Source of the DNA: Branchipolynoe longqiensis
Lineage: Eukaryota > Annelida > Polychaeta > Phyllodocida > Polynoidae
Direction: 5' to 3'
Length of the DNA stretch: 64,000 bases
NCBI GenBank assembly: GCA_030323885.1
Contig: CM059186.1
Span: forward strand, 174,103,047-174,167,046
The first letter of the stretch is position 1. Every line of letters starts with the position of its first letter. Below the pieces are notes generated by a model. The model ran no database searches, was not told the origin of the DNA, and was given only the letters and a program-made list of their open reading frames with translations. The position numbers and the translations under genes were made by a program. Shown in pieces: positions 34,101 to 44,600 of the stretch.

Positions 34101-34787
34101 ATCGCGACGTAATTCACACTGCACCGTGAGTTGATACGGATATCGAAGATATAGGCTGCCTGCCTGCCGCAGCTCACAACCATAATACTCCAAAAATTCC
34201 GCACCCAAAATACCATCTTCTGAAATATCGGAAACAGTAGGGGCATAATGGAATATTTTCCCCCCGATCTCCAGAGATAGTATGGCTTGTCCGTACTGCT
34301 TGAGTGGTGCACCGGTGACAGTGACAGGCTTCACGCTATTATCGAAAAACACCTTATCACCATCTAACTTATCGAAGAATTTTCGTCCAACACATGTGAC
34401 CGCAGCCCCACTGTCTATTAAAAAATACCCGATAGTTCCTCTAACACACACTCTCACATACCACCGTTTTCCGTCCAGCGTCCAGAAAGTGGAATCCACG
34501 AATAAGCGTTTACCACAAGGGTGAGACAGGTCGCACCCCTGACGCTGTACTATAAATTGCATACAGTCGTCCAAAGGTGCGGGAGCCAGAGCAGAAACGC
34601 AACGCGCTATCTGCTCCATGCCATCCCACAATACCGACTCCACTGGGATAATATCACCAGGGGCGATCACCGGCGGTCCCGCGCTAGCATCAGACTGCAC
34701 ACCGGCTTCCTTGATAGTCAACACCCCATCCGTTTTGGCGGTATCCGGGCTTGCCAATTGGGTTGGGCCTAAGCCCAAACGGTCCAA
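31110..34787 (-). CDS. Pol of gypsy D (protease, RT, truncated RNase H, integrase core)
   Basis: There are 1225 uninterrupted codons. Protease has IDSGAAVT (near residue 130). RT runs from PYRRFVHSKKEALE through IRFCIDYKKLN and LVYLDDIIVFG (catalytic DD). RNase H begins FILDTDASGFA but stops after SFASPLTQEL. The next residues, GHRWRRLACDFV, are already the start of the integrase core. Missing are the rest of RNase H and the integrase HHCC finger. The integrase DDE (VQDYYTKY, HSDQGREF, DGMVERFN) and a GPY/F-like KNWDGPFTV module remain. The tail is basic (KRKNKRRRRSRS) and serine-rich. It is intact but probably RNase H-deficient. Confidence 0.92.
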   Translation of the reverse strand: MDRLGLGPTQLASPDTAKTDGVLTIKEAGVQSDASAGPPVIAPGDIIPVESVLWDGMEQIARCVSALAPAPLDDCMQFIVQRQGCDLSHPCGKRLFVDSTFWTLDGKRWYVRVCVRGTIGYFLIDSGAAVTCVGRKFFDKLDGDKVFFDNSVKPVTVTGAPLKQYGQAILSLEIGGKIFHYAPTVSDISEDGILGAEFLEYYGCELRQAGSLYLRYPYQLTVQCELRRDSQTVSAVAQDIRIAPMTGCDVKITAVGVDGDHQSLFEPMVSELHELGLVGQNTLVWSPVDSVVPLFNPNRYAVRLQRGTTIGLLSEATDFGNVHCEYAKAGLSKQSGVNIARGDGVTESAVPAVDSVDRVGAGRCGAVGCSQLPGNWSSGWPVLRVARAAQLECPSSVVSSRGEVGVAALGAVADVVTFGTTEECVAPSVVSRTFDGSLPAHLIPLAMGCEVVDESDRSRVVEFLGRNIQVFAVPGETLGWTEVVKHGIDVGESAAFRIPYRRFVHSKKEALETELHKLLDSGVIRSSDSPWSSPVHLVKKKDGSIRFCIDYKKLNTVTRKNAYPLPRIDESLESLGGNEWFCTLDLQSGYHQVAMDPGDIAKTAFSTHLGLFEWNVMPFGLCNAPATFEKMMTDMLAGLQWKICLVYLDDIIVFGRTLTECQDRLQAVFDRLRSYGLRLKASKCRLFRRETQYLGRVVSAKGIKADPEKLSAIAGWPRPEDMKEVRSFLGFVSYYRDFIADFARLAVPLQDLVVTAKKIKFVWDDAQEAAFLGLKRAFTQTPVLRYPRAVGRFILDTDASGFAISGVLSQVQDGVEVPLSFASPLTQELSGHRWRRLACDFVSGFKTTSRGNVVMMVVQDYYTKYVQVYPLKDHTAPTAAQALVDNWVLIFGAPMRIHSDQGREFESTLFQSMLRLLGVKKTRTKSYCPQSDGMVERFNKTLISALACTVNDFQDDWDLQVKFVAHAYNCTEHASTGVTPNRLLFGEELRLAADLQFGVVNRQVDRPCEIVFVRWLEHCFHHAYSTVRDALGRAAVRQKYDYEPAAWRQFKVGDRVVRYHAPLARVKLAKNWDGPFTVTEVVSDTTVIMKGKDGKYRKSNVRRLKLYTEQMSRNAGPSSWLDAHVGDEPAPARVEAGTIDVVSQKKVPGLPVTAGEAMRPRRHRPNKRKNKRRRRSRSVSDVDSVVSVRSSSDSDSDFVPVGQGSDVGSDAPPVRRSERLALRRR

Positions 34788-34789
34788 CC

Positions 34790-36141
34790 CTAGGCGTTTA
34801 AATTAGGCTTAGCCTTAACGTCCCTGTCTTTACGGAGACGCGCCAACCTTGCCCGATCAACACCCGAGTTGTCCCTACCCTCGCGATCACCGGCTATCAC
34901 AGCCTCCTCGAGAGTACGTTTTACTCCAGTACATTGTATAGGCCAATGACCGAAAGCAAAGCAACGACCACATTCGTGATCACGAGCACGCGTATCTTTC
35001 CTAACTACGCGCCTGCGCGCAGATAACCCAGATGAGCCAGACCCACCCGTTGCTACCTGCGCAGCAAATTTCTGCTCCCCCATCACATCACGCATCCACC
35101 CCTGGACCATCGATTTAGTGATAGGTGGCGATTGATAACCCCCCCCAGAGCTCGCCCTGAAATTGCCACCATCCCGATAGCCACCCCCAGACGAACCCCG
35201 ATAGGAATTACCACCACGATAGCTCCCCCCAGAACCACCCCGAGAGTAACTACCGCCGCCATTACGCTGAGGATCACGTGGCGCGTTATACGCAGCCACC
35301 TCAACCTCGAACTCACTATCCGACTCATCTGATAGCCGAATAGCCTCTACCGCAGTCGACCGCCCAGCACGCAGTACCTTGGCGCAGTAATCGTCGACCA
35401 CCTCAAACATCTCTTCCAGAGACGACTTGCCCGGCCGCCACCGGTCATAGGCGGCACGCTGCTCACCCGGATCAATGAGTGAGCACACGAAACACTCGAC
35501 TATCTTAGTCTCGATCGCACGCTCACTCATCCCAGTATCTCTAGCAGCCTCCCGCCCATCAACCTGCAGCTGTAGACCGTACGCCCGGTACGATCCATCA
35601 CGGGCAGTTTGGACGCGCTTCTTCCACTGGTACCACCGCGCCATGGGGTCCACTGGACGAAACTTGTACGAGATGATAGGAAGCAACTCCCTCATCGTCG
35701 TCAACCCATGGCGCCTCCACGCGTCCACGCAGTCCTGCGCCGGCCCATTCCTCAACAGAGGCAACTGCTGAATAAGAGCCACCCTCTCATCCCACATGTT
35801 AGACCGCATATCCAACGTAAAATCCCGCCACCAGGTATTCCACTCCTGCTTAATACCTGTAAATGGCTTAGGACGCAGCGTTGGAATACGCGCAGAACCT
35901 GCCACGGGATACCCCTCCCACTCACTGACACCTGGCGGCGGTCCCCTACAACGCCGGCACCTGTATTAGGAATGAACGTTAAAACATCAACATCCCAATC
36001 AGGTGAACTGTAAGCGTGGTCCGGTGTACTCACCATAGAAGCGTCCACGCTTACCGGCGACCCTACTGCGCTGGGGTTCCCTGTACCATCATTTTGGTAC
36101 TGGCGCCCACTACGCAGTTGGCCGGCCGTCGCTCCCTCCAT
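34790..36141 (-). CDS. Gag of gypsy D (one probable frameshift)
   Basis: The N-terminal frame starts at 36141 (MEGATAGQLRSG). It shifts near 35910-35940 into the main frame, which is open with an internal ATG at 35905. Matrix/capsid-like residues include WNTWWRDFTLDM and YQWKKRVQTARDGSYRAYGL. A glycine/serine/tyrosine/arginine-rich segment (about residues 215-265 of the 371-residue frame) precedes a zinc knuckle CGRCFAFGHWPIQC (Cx2Cx4Hx4C, near residue 318). A lysine/arginine-rich tail follows. The frame ends two bases before the Pol ATG, so Pol may follow by reinitiation or frameshifting. Confidence 0.82.
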
Positions 36142-36237
36142 AACTACAAATTACGAAGAGAACCTACCTTCGGAGTCCATGGCCCAGGTCCAATACTCAC
36201 CCCCTTACGCAGAAGGCAAGCTGGCTCACGGCACCAA

Positions 36238-36572
36238 TGTAATGGCCCACGGCCCTCCGACTCTCACTCTTTCACACGGAAGAACACCAAGATTCAATTC
36301 AGTGTACGCTTCACCTTGGGTTTATTGAACCATCTGCTCTCCGCGGCGTCAGTAGTTGTCTGACCCGCCCCCTGACTCGCCAGATCCCACATCGACTCTA
36401 TAGGTGTGTGTGGGGGGGTGGGTCAACCACACGCAGTAGAGGTCAGCCCAGTTGGGGTCTGACCGGTGGTGACCCGTGCCGCCACCTAGCGCAGTGTAGT
36501 GGTACTGCGCTGATGGCGTCGTAGTCTCCGCTGCTACCGCGTGATAGTAGAGCTCATGTTCAGACTACTACA
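36238..36572 (-). repeat. 5' LTR of gypsy D
   Basis: On the element strand it reads TGTAGTAGTCTG...CCATTACA and is followed by TTGGTGCCGTGAGCC, the presumed primer-binding site (plus strand 36223-36237). It is nearly identical to 25004-25342, with a few single-base indels. Confidence 0.93.
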
Positions 36573-36596
36573 CTAGTATAAATCTTCAAGAAAAAA
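36573..36596 (+). mobile_element. SINE tail resuming after the nested stack
   Basis: tagtataaatcttcaa continues the SINE interrupted at 13435. The complete copy at 57545-57846 has (reversed) catgataggcagtataaatcttcaac at this junction, with one base different. Confidence 0.75.
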
Positions 36597-36970
36597 ATCT
36601 ACCAGATTTGGCTAAGTATTAATATGTTAATTTGTGATTCCAAGGATAACTGTGAGTATGCTGTTATCTTATGTATTAGGCATTGGGTAGGGGCCAGTTA
36701 TATCGTAAGAAATATAAGAGAATATATAGTTGTATGGTCATGAACACATCTCTCCTCTTGGATAAAAGACTCACTCCTATCCGGAGTAGATCCTAGAGAC
36801 AGCACTCTAGGAGTAAGTTTATAACGGGCAGTGGGAAGACAACCATTAATGGTTACACTGTTCCTACAATTTCTATTGTCAACAGGTGAGTCTATTTTGA
36901 TAGAATATGTATTGAAATTGTGAATAAAAAATGCCTAAAATGTCTAATGTCTTACAGTACTAAAGCTCAA
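36597..36970. other. Spacer with a possible MITE end
   Basis: At about 36758 the sequence ggataaaagactcactcc resembles the terminal repeat of the MITE at 43034. Otherwise nothing is recognised. Confidence 0.4.
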
Positions 36971-37213
36971 TCAATCAATAGTTCCATCCTCTAGTCGAGG
37001 GTTGGATGCAATGGTTCTCCATTTGTCCCGATGGTGTGCTGTTCTGATAGACTGTGCATAATTCAAGCCTGTCCACTGTGAAATATTTGTAAACCATGAT
37101 GTTCTTGGTCTCCCTCTCCCTCTGCTGCCATTCACCTTCCCTTCCAACAATGTACAGTATATTGAACTCTGACGAATGATGTGGCCAAAATAAATAAGTT
37201 TCTTTGCTCTCAA
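36971..37213 (-). pseudogene. Non-LTR retrotransposon (LINE) C-terminal fragment
   Basis: The 80-codon minus frame contains YFGHIIRQ, GRGRPRTSW, WTGLNYAQ and DKWRTI. This pattern follows the RT domain in several animal LINE clades (recalled, not searched). The RT itself is absent, so this is a 5'-truncated copy. Confidence 0.7.
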
Positions 37214-37284
37214 ATCTCTTCTGACTCAGTTACTGTAACTTGGTCTGAGACTGGGTCCAAAATTCACACGAGGCTTGGGAGTAC

Positions 37285-37490
37285 TTAAGCTAAGATTATA
37301 TGAGGTTTGCGGTATGCGAATGCGAATACGAATGCGAACGCGGAAAAAAAATCGAAAAGCATGTAAAGGCATAGTAGTGCTTCCATACATCCAAATGTGA
37401 TTGCGAATGCGAATGCGAATGTGACAAATGGATCGACCCATGGACCGATCGGTATGAATGCGAATGCGAATGCTGTCGCGTTTTCCATAG
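37285..37490. repeat. GCGAAT-type short repeats in two blocks
   Basis: Imperfect runs of gcgaat/gcgaatacgaat occur at 37316-37345 and of gcgaat/cgaatgcgaatg at 37405-37475. The open frames read His-Ser or Phe-Ala repeats and are not taken as genes. Confidence 0.7.
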
Positions 37491-37639
37491 AAAGGAACAG
37501 TAACTTTGACTTTCTTTCACAAATTTGGAGCAAAAAAACCCACAAATGACATGGGTATCTTTTTTGTTTGTTTAACGACCCCACAACACAAAAGGTAGAC
37601 ATCGGCTATAAGCGAGTTCAGCATTGTCTGTGCGCATGT

Positions 37640-38300
37640 GTGGGTACGACTTCCGGTCGGCGCTGTAGGTATAAACAAAGCCACGTTTTGCACTGCACGT
37701 ATGGCCGTGAGCAATCTTCTTACAGAAAAAGTGAAATATCTCTAAAACCACACCACTTAGAAACACATCGCTTGGTACACATCTAGAAAACATGTTTACC
37801 AAAAAGATTATATTACATTGATAAGGTTAGGGTTCTGGATTTCTATTAATTTTGAATAAAACTATCGTTTCGCACTGCGCGTACCAGCAAACCCAATGGC
37901 AGTGAGCAATCTTTTTACAGAAAAAGTGAAATATCTCTAAGACCATACCACCTAGAAACAAATCGTTTGGCACACATATAGAAAACATGTTTACCAAGAA
38001 TATTATATTAAATTCATACGGTTAGGGTTCTGGATTTCTATTAATTTTGAATAAAACGAACGTTTCGCACTGCACGTTCCAGCAAACTCAATGGCCGTGA
38101 GCAATCTTCTTACAGAAAAAGTGAAATATCTCTAAAACCACACCACTTAGAAAACATGTTTACCAAAAAGATTATATTACATTGATAAGGTTAGGGTTCT
38201 GGATTTTTATTAATTTTGAATGAAACTAACGTTTTGCACTGCGCATAGTCATGCAGTAATGACGCACGTGGGTTTGTTTATACCGATGACTTCCCATCAA
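37640..38300. mobile_element. Third satellite-carrying element (copy I)
   Basis: Three reverse-oriented satellite units (about 37700-37835, 37900-38030 and 38090-38200) lie between facing repeats: ggtataaacaaagccac at about 37669 and, reversed, ggtataaacaaacccac at about 38265-38281. The units share gaaatatctctaaaaccaca and the motifs of copies G and H. Confidence 0.55.
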
Positions 38301-38479
38301 CCACCGCGCGCCCGAGATGCTTAACTCGCTTATTGGGGCTAGGCATGGGTATCGAAGTCGCATGTCGCATTCGCGTGTCGCATAACCAGCTGAATGTCAT
38401 TAGCTCGGTCATAGCTGGCGCCCCCTTTCGATGTGTGGGCACACTACGACAGCGCTAAATATGCAGTGTGAAGATGGAC

Positions 38480-38573
38480 TAATGTTGTGTCGCACACGCG
38501 TTGCAGGACTTCCGGTTATTTCCGCTGTCCCTGAAGCTTTTGTTTGTTGTTAATTCAGGTAAAAATTATTAAA
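38480..38573 (+). promoter_or_regulatory. DRAP1: Presumed proximal promoter / 5' UTR of DRAP1
   Basis: The region upstream of the first exon holds ggacttccggtt (38507-38518), an ETS-type site common in housekeeping promoters, and cgcacacgcg. An in-line cag at 38556-38558 could be an acceptor for a 5' UTR intron. No TATA box is clear. The assignment is inferred from position. Confidence 0.35.
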
Positions 38574-38615
38574 ATGCCGAGCAAAAAGAAGAAATACAAC
38601 GCCCGCTTCCCGCCC
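38574..38615 (+). CDS. DRAP1: DRAP1 exon 1 (start codon)
   Basis: It encodes MPSKKKKYNARFPP, the invariant N-terminus of animal DRAP1. The ATG context is attaaaATGc. The donor gtgagt follows in phase 0. It is too short to be found by open-frame length. Confidence 0.92.
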
Positions 38616-41600
38616 GTGAGTTCTATTCCATCTGATAGATGTGTTGATTTCTTGAGCTCGCAATGCATGTGTTGTGCCAGATGTACCAGCGTTTTGCAAT
38701 AGACTTAAAAAAAAGTAACCATCTTATGTTATGATCTTTCACTATTTCTATTTGGCCTGCACCACTACTACTAGCGTGACTGACTAGGCTACAGTGACGT
38801 GCCATACTAACCAACCATCACGATCATGCAATATATTGTACTACATGTAATGTTAAAATGACAACTAATGAGCCTATGTCTATGAGGGAAATTCTAGTGC
38901 AATACATAATGTAGGTATGTTGGAATTTTTTTTTAATTTACCATATAGAAATGATACTCATACCATTATGATTATAAGGAGCCAAACAAATGCTTTTAAA
39001 TAACACAAAGATCATGCATATTGGTCTAGTATTAAGAAAGTTATGATTTTTTATTTATTTAAAATTGCATGTTTTTGTGTCCTATAATTAGACTGAAACA
39101 AAGGGAATGGGTGTGACCCTAAACAATGCAAACTGAATGAAAAAAGTGCATAACTTCAGTAGTTTTCATGATATGTACATGGTTTTTGTAATAGATTAAA
39201 GAGAAGAAATGGTCCTTTTTAATGCTCCATCAAGGCCTGAGTTTGTATTATTAATTATTTAATTAACTAATTATGTTATTAATTAATTAATTATCTTGAA
39301 GAGTAGCTCAACCACAAAATATACCATAACTTCCTTAAATTACATGATATTTACATGATTTAGGTAATAAGCCCTGTTTACACGGGCGATTTAAAATGCT
39401 TCATATGAAACCACTTGCCTAGATCGACTCACATTTGGCGTGTAAACGCGGCTCTGTGGCATTTTAGGGCTGAATCGATTCGTATGAAACATTTCATCTA
39501 TACCACCTCGCGAGGTAGTATAGATGAAGCGATTCAGCTGGTTCTCGGCAGTGTTAGGGCCCGATTAGGCTGAAATCTAGTGAATGCGATCATATTTAAC
39601 AGAATTAGATACTCAAATAATGAAATTTAATTAAATTAACCTTAAATTCCAAGCGATATTAACGTAGCAGCTACATCTGCGTCGAATCGACTTGTGTAAA
39701 CTAAACAAATAGCAGTGCTTGCCGGCTACAGGCGGACCTAAGGCTGCTTGTTCCCGGCGACAAAACACTTTCAAAACTCTGTCGTGTCGTCTCTAAAACG
39801 CTTCATATAAATTGCTTTGTCTAGAACGTTTCACAATTCTCCGTGTAAACACGGCTATAGATTATAAACAAGAAAAGGTCCATTTTAAGGCTGCATCAAA
39901 GCCTGATTTTGTATTAGTAAGTAATTAACTAATTAATTGATTAATTAATCTCAGAAGAGTAGCTCAAACACAAAATATGCCAGAAAATACTTAATTTTAT
40001 TGATATTTACAAGATTTTTGCATGATTCCTCCCACAAGAAGAGAAAGTCGCCAAACCATGACACTGTATGATTCAAAATTAACCACTTTCGACGTATCGG
40101 AGCGTGATAATATTTGGTATATAGTGAGAAAAGACATTAATAATTGCGTCTATATGTTTTTTTATTTATGTCCAAAGTGGTTTTGTGCGTGTACGAGTGC
40201 ATTTCCTTCTCGCCAAAGTCGCGCAAACCATGACACTTTCCAATTCAAAATTAATCACTTTCGACGTATAGGAGCGTGATAATATTTTATATATAGTGAG
40301 AAAAGACATTACTAATTGCATCTATATGTTTTTTATTTACGTCCAAAGTGATTTTGAACCGATTTGAGCAACGCAGAGGTGAGCCTGTTACTAGAGTGTC
40401 AGAAGTCCTCCCCACGAGGCATGCACCCCGCACCAAAGTCGCGCAAACCATGACACTTTGCCATTCAAAATCAACCACTTTCGACATATAGGAGCATGAT
40501 AATATTTGGTATATAGTGAGAAAAGACATTAATAATTACGTCTATATATTTTTTATTTACGTCCAAAGTGATTTTGAACCGATTTGAGCATGCGAAAAGT
40601 ACGGCAAATGATTGAAAGAATGTCAAGAATGAACTAAGCAACAGAAATGACAAATTCGAAAACGAGGACATCGGGAGAGGTTTCCTTAACTATGACTTCA
40701 TTGGGATTCCCCGCTACCACCATTAGTTAGCCAATGAGAAGCGATTTGGGTAGAGATATTGAGAACCATTCGCGCACTCCCGATCACAGCGATCGGGGAC
40801 AACACGGCGGCCGCGCAGCGCGTCGATGTCAACATAATGTAGGTATGTGAGTCAAAAATTCAAAATCCTCCAATTCCAGTGCAACTGGGTTCAATTGAAA
40901 GAGGTTGAAGAGACAAAGAAAATGACTCTTAGATCATTGCAATCCATTGAGAAATAAAGAAGTTATGATTTTTTCATTATTTTTAATTAGCCAAATTATG
41001 TCCTCACAATTAACCTTAAACCAAATGAAGATGGTGTGATCAAAATTTACTGTGTTGTTAGGGAAAATGATGTAACTTTCTTATTTCTCAACAAATTCCC
41101 TAAATCTTTTAAGTATCTGAACACCAGAAGAATTCTCTATCTAGATCAATCACAAAAATCATCATTGAACAGCTGGAAATAATTATTAATAATGATCAAA
41201 CATAATAATTATTAGGTTAATGCCATATTTTTTGTATTTCTTGAGTCACCATTTTGTTTTCCCATTTGCTAAAAAAAACTTTCCTCGAGCTCGTTGCTAC
41301 ATTTCTCTTACAAATTTCCTCATGGTATTTCACAGATACATCAATAAATACATATAGAATGGGAAGTATATGTTATAATTAGGGACCAAACCTGCTTTGG
41401 TGTGAAATTTTGGTGATGATTACATTTGTGTGCAATTTGCAGAATTTCTTGAGTCACCATTTTGTTTTTCCCATTTGGCATGATTTTTTTTTTTTTTTTT
41501 AATTCCGCGAGCTCGTTAATGCAGTTCTCGTGCTTATTATCTCCTGGTATTTCACAGATGCAACAATGAATACATACAGAATGGGAACTATATATTTTAA

Positions 41601-44600
41601 TTAGGGACCATGCCTGCTTTGATGTAGAATTTTGGTCATGAATACTGTACAAAATCTGCTAAGTTGGGGGAAATTCTTCCCCTACCAGAAATAAACTGTC
41701 ATTCAGAAAAAAATTAACACGAGGCAATAGATCGGGAAATCCTCTATGACGTCATGCCCATTACATGTGCAAAAACATATTTCTAGCCAGTCAGGAGGCA
41801 GTTATTTGGAACGATCTAATTGGGTCGACCAATAGAAACCGTAGATCGGCGTCACAGGAGAATGGCGCCCGCTATGACGGCGATCGGCGAGTTTGGCTCA
41901 CGTACCTACATAATGTTCTCACGCGTTGTTCTCTTAAGCCCTGTTTACACGGGCGATTTAAAACGCCTCATATAAAACCACTTGCCTAGATCGACTCACA
42001 TTTGCCGTGTAAACGCGACTGAGGCGTTTTAGGGCTGAATCGATTCATATAAATCGGTACATGTATACCACCTCGCGAGGTAGTATAGATGAAGCGATTC
42101 AGCTGGTTCCCGGGCAGCGATAGTATAAAATAGTAGTGCTTGCCGGCAACAGGCATAGCTGTAACTAATCGCTGGTGCCCGGCAGTGTTAGGGCCCGATT
42201 AGGCCGAAATCTAGTGAATGCGATCATATTTAACAGAATTACATACTCAAATAATGAAATTTAATTAAATTAACCTTAAATTCCAAGCGATATTAACGTA
42301 GCAGCTACATCGTCGTCGAATCGACTTGTGTAAACTAAACAAATAGCAGTGCTTGCCGGCTACAGGCGCAACACTAAGGCTGCTGGTTCCCGGTCGCCGA
42401 CACACTTTCAAACTCGCTCGTGTAAACGCGCCACTACATCGCCTCATATAAATCGATTTGCCTAAATCGCTTCACAATTTCCCGTGTAAACACGGCTTAA
42501 GTCTCTTCTGACTCAGTTACTGTAACTGGGTCTGAGACTTGGTTAGGTACATCTCATGAAAACTTTAAAATTGTTGCACAGTAGTGAAAATCGGTAGACA
42601 GACAGAGCTCACTGAATTGATTAAAAGGTTTTTTAATTCGAGTAAATATGATTAGTCGTCCCAAAGTTATCAACGATTTAGTTTTCCTAGAAATCAAAAT
42701 TTTGATCAATTGGTTATAGCTAATAAGTTGTGACCACTGGCACTGACACTCAGAATATCCCAAATTTCACTATTATCTCTGCTTTTAAATCCTTTCACAC
42801 AAATTTGCTCTTAGGTTAACGACCCATCTGCACATGTTCTATGGCTTTGTGAATTTGCTAATTTGGCAAATTACATTTTTGGATGAAAAAGGTCCTAAAA
42901 ATTAAAATGCTCATAACTTTTGAATCGATTATCACATCAAGATAAATTTTATACCACCCGAAATCAGCGTATAAAGTTCTATCACAAAAGTGAAATGCAA
43001 ATATACATTTAAAAAATTAGTTTGGGGTACCTGCTTGTAGATAAAAGATTCATCCCGTACTTGCAGTGATGAAAGGCTGGGTAAATGAAATCAGCATATA
43101 AATTCTTAATTTAAGAAGCAAAATATATTCTTCATATACATCTTCATATTCACCCGCTACTTTTGAGTTGAAAAATATAACAAAAATGTAGTTATAGTGA
43201 AATCGACAGCATTCTAATATTTCTATCATTGCCATTTAGACTTTTTGTATTCTCTCCCATTTCACCAACTATGTGCCGATCTAAGTAGCCATTTGATACT
43301 GGAACCAGGAATTCCACTTCCTGTTCCATACTGGAGCAATTTTCACACGTATTTAGACTATGTTGTCGTTCACCCCTACTGCAAGTACGGGGCGAATCTT
43401 TGATCTATGTAGCTTGGTGCTCTTGTGTATGCAATGCTGCGTCGGTTGAACATAGGTAAACAAAGCCTATGTCCAGCATTTTATGTGTACGCCAGCCTTA
43501 GTTGTGCATGTTTTCACTTATAATATTTCTAAAACTAGACCTTTTTAAATCAAGATTGCTTCAAGCTAAAGTAAATAGGTTATACCAATTAACCCAATAC
43601 ATTTATATTGTAGCTTTGAACCAATTGCAACCAGTAGTCCACAACTGGTTCATCAAAGGCTGTGGTATTTGCTATCCTGTCTGTGGGAAAGTACATATAA
43701 AAGACCCCTTGCTGCTTATCGGAAGGAGTAGCCTATGTGGCTGCAGCGGGTTTCCTCCAAGGAAATGTCAGAATGACCATATGTTTGACATCCAATAGCC
43801 GATGGTAAAAATCAATGTGCTCTAGAGGCATCGTTAAATAAAAATTAACTTTTTTCGTTGAACCAATTGCAATGTTCTATTCTAGGCGAGGATAAAGAAG
43901 ATCATGCAGACGGATGAAGACGTTGGGAAAGTAGCAGCAGCAGTTCCGGTTATCATATGTATCCATTTGCTGTGAGAAAAAATACCATTTCGGGGTAGTT
44001 GCTAACCATAGTTGCCAATCTTGCCATTACTCCCAGAGGGCAGGTTGCTCGTAGAAATCCTCTATACAACCTTTTCCTCAGAGCATGCTGTCTGCTACTG
44101 ACAGCTTATAGTTCCTCTGCTGCCGTCAGAGGGTGGTTTGGTTGTGGAAATCATTTATAGCTAACCTAGCTGCTTCCAAATGATCGGTTATTATTACTAA
44201 TCAGAATTATTTTAAGTGTTTCTTGATTACGCTGTCACTGTTCTCAAAAACTGAAATGACTGAGCAGTGTGCTTTAGCCAACTGAGAAAATTTGTTAATA
44301 AGATCAGCGTTCAAAATAAGAGCTTGTCCGTTTGTCCAGGACAAGTGAGAATTCAAATGGCCAAATGAAAATCACACCACATCACACTTGTCCTGTGGAC
44401 AAGTGACAAATTTAGCCCATTTCTATCATCCGACCTGGACAAATTTAAATGGTTGGATGTGAACAAGCATTTTTTTAATGTGGCATTATTTTGAACCTAT
44501 TTAGTTTGTTCTATAATTATTTCATTTTAAAATTCACTACTTCCGCAGATACACTTTCGGAAATAAGAATCTACTGTTCGGTGTATTTTAGTGAGGTTAA

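Larger units (their letters stand above)
25004..36572 (-). mobile_element. Gypsy element D, 11.6 kb, with long accessory region
   Basis: The LTRs are 25004-25342 (3') and 36238-36572 (5'). The minus-strand order is Gag (36141-34790), Pol (34787-31110), ~1 kb spacer, accessory frame (30083-26974), AT-rich 3' region, polypurine tract, LTR. The element is larger than usual for gypsy and the Pol frame is intact. It sits three bases from B's target duplication inside the same SINE. The flanks (ggtag and ctagt) share only tag cleanly, so the target duplication is imperfect. Confidence 0.92.
38616..43885 (+). other. DRAP1 intron 1
   Basis: It is 5270 bp. Outside the elements listed separately (39371, 40047, 40833, 41938, 43034, 43631) it is AT-rich, with TAATTAAT-type runs near 39240-39295 and 39920-39955. 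No other gene is seen. Confidence 0.75.

Noticed and set aside
37285..37602. His-Ser and Phe-Ala rich frames
   Set aside because: They result from GCGAAT short repeats read in several frames.
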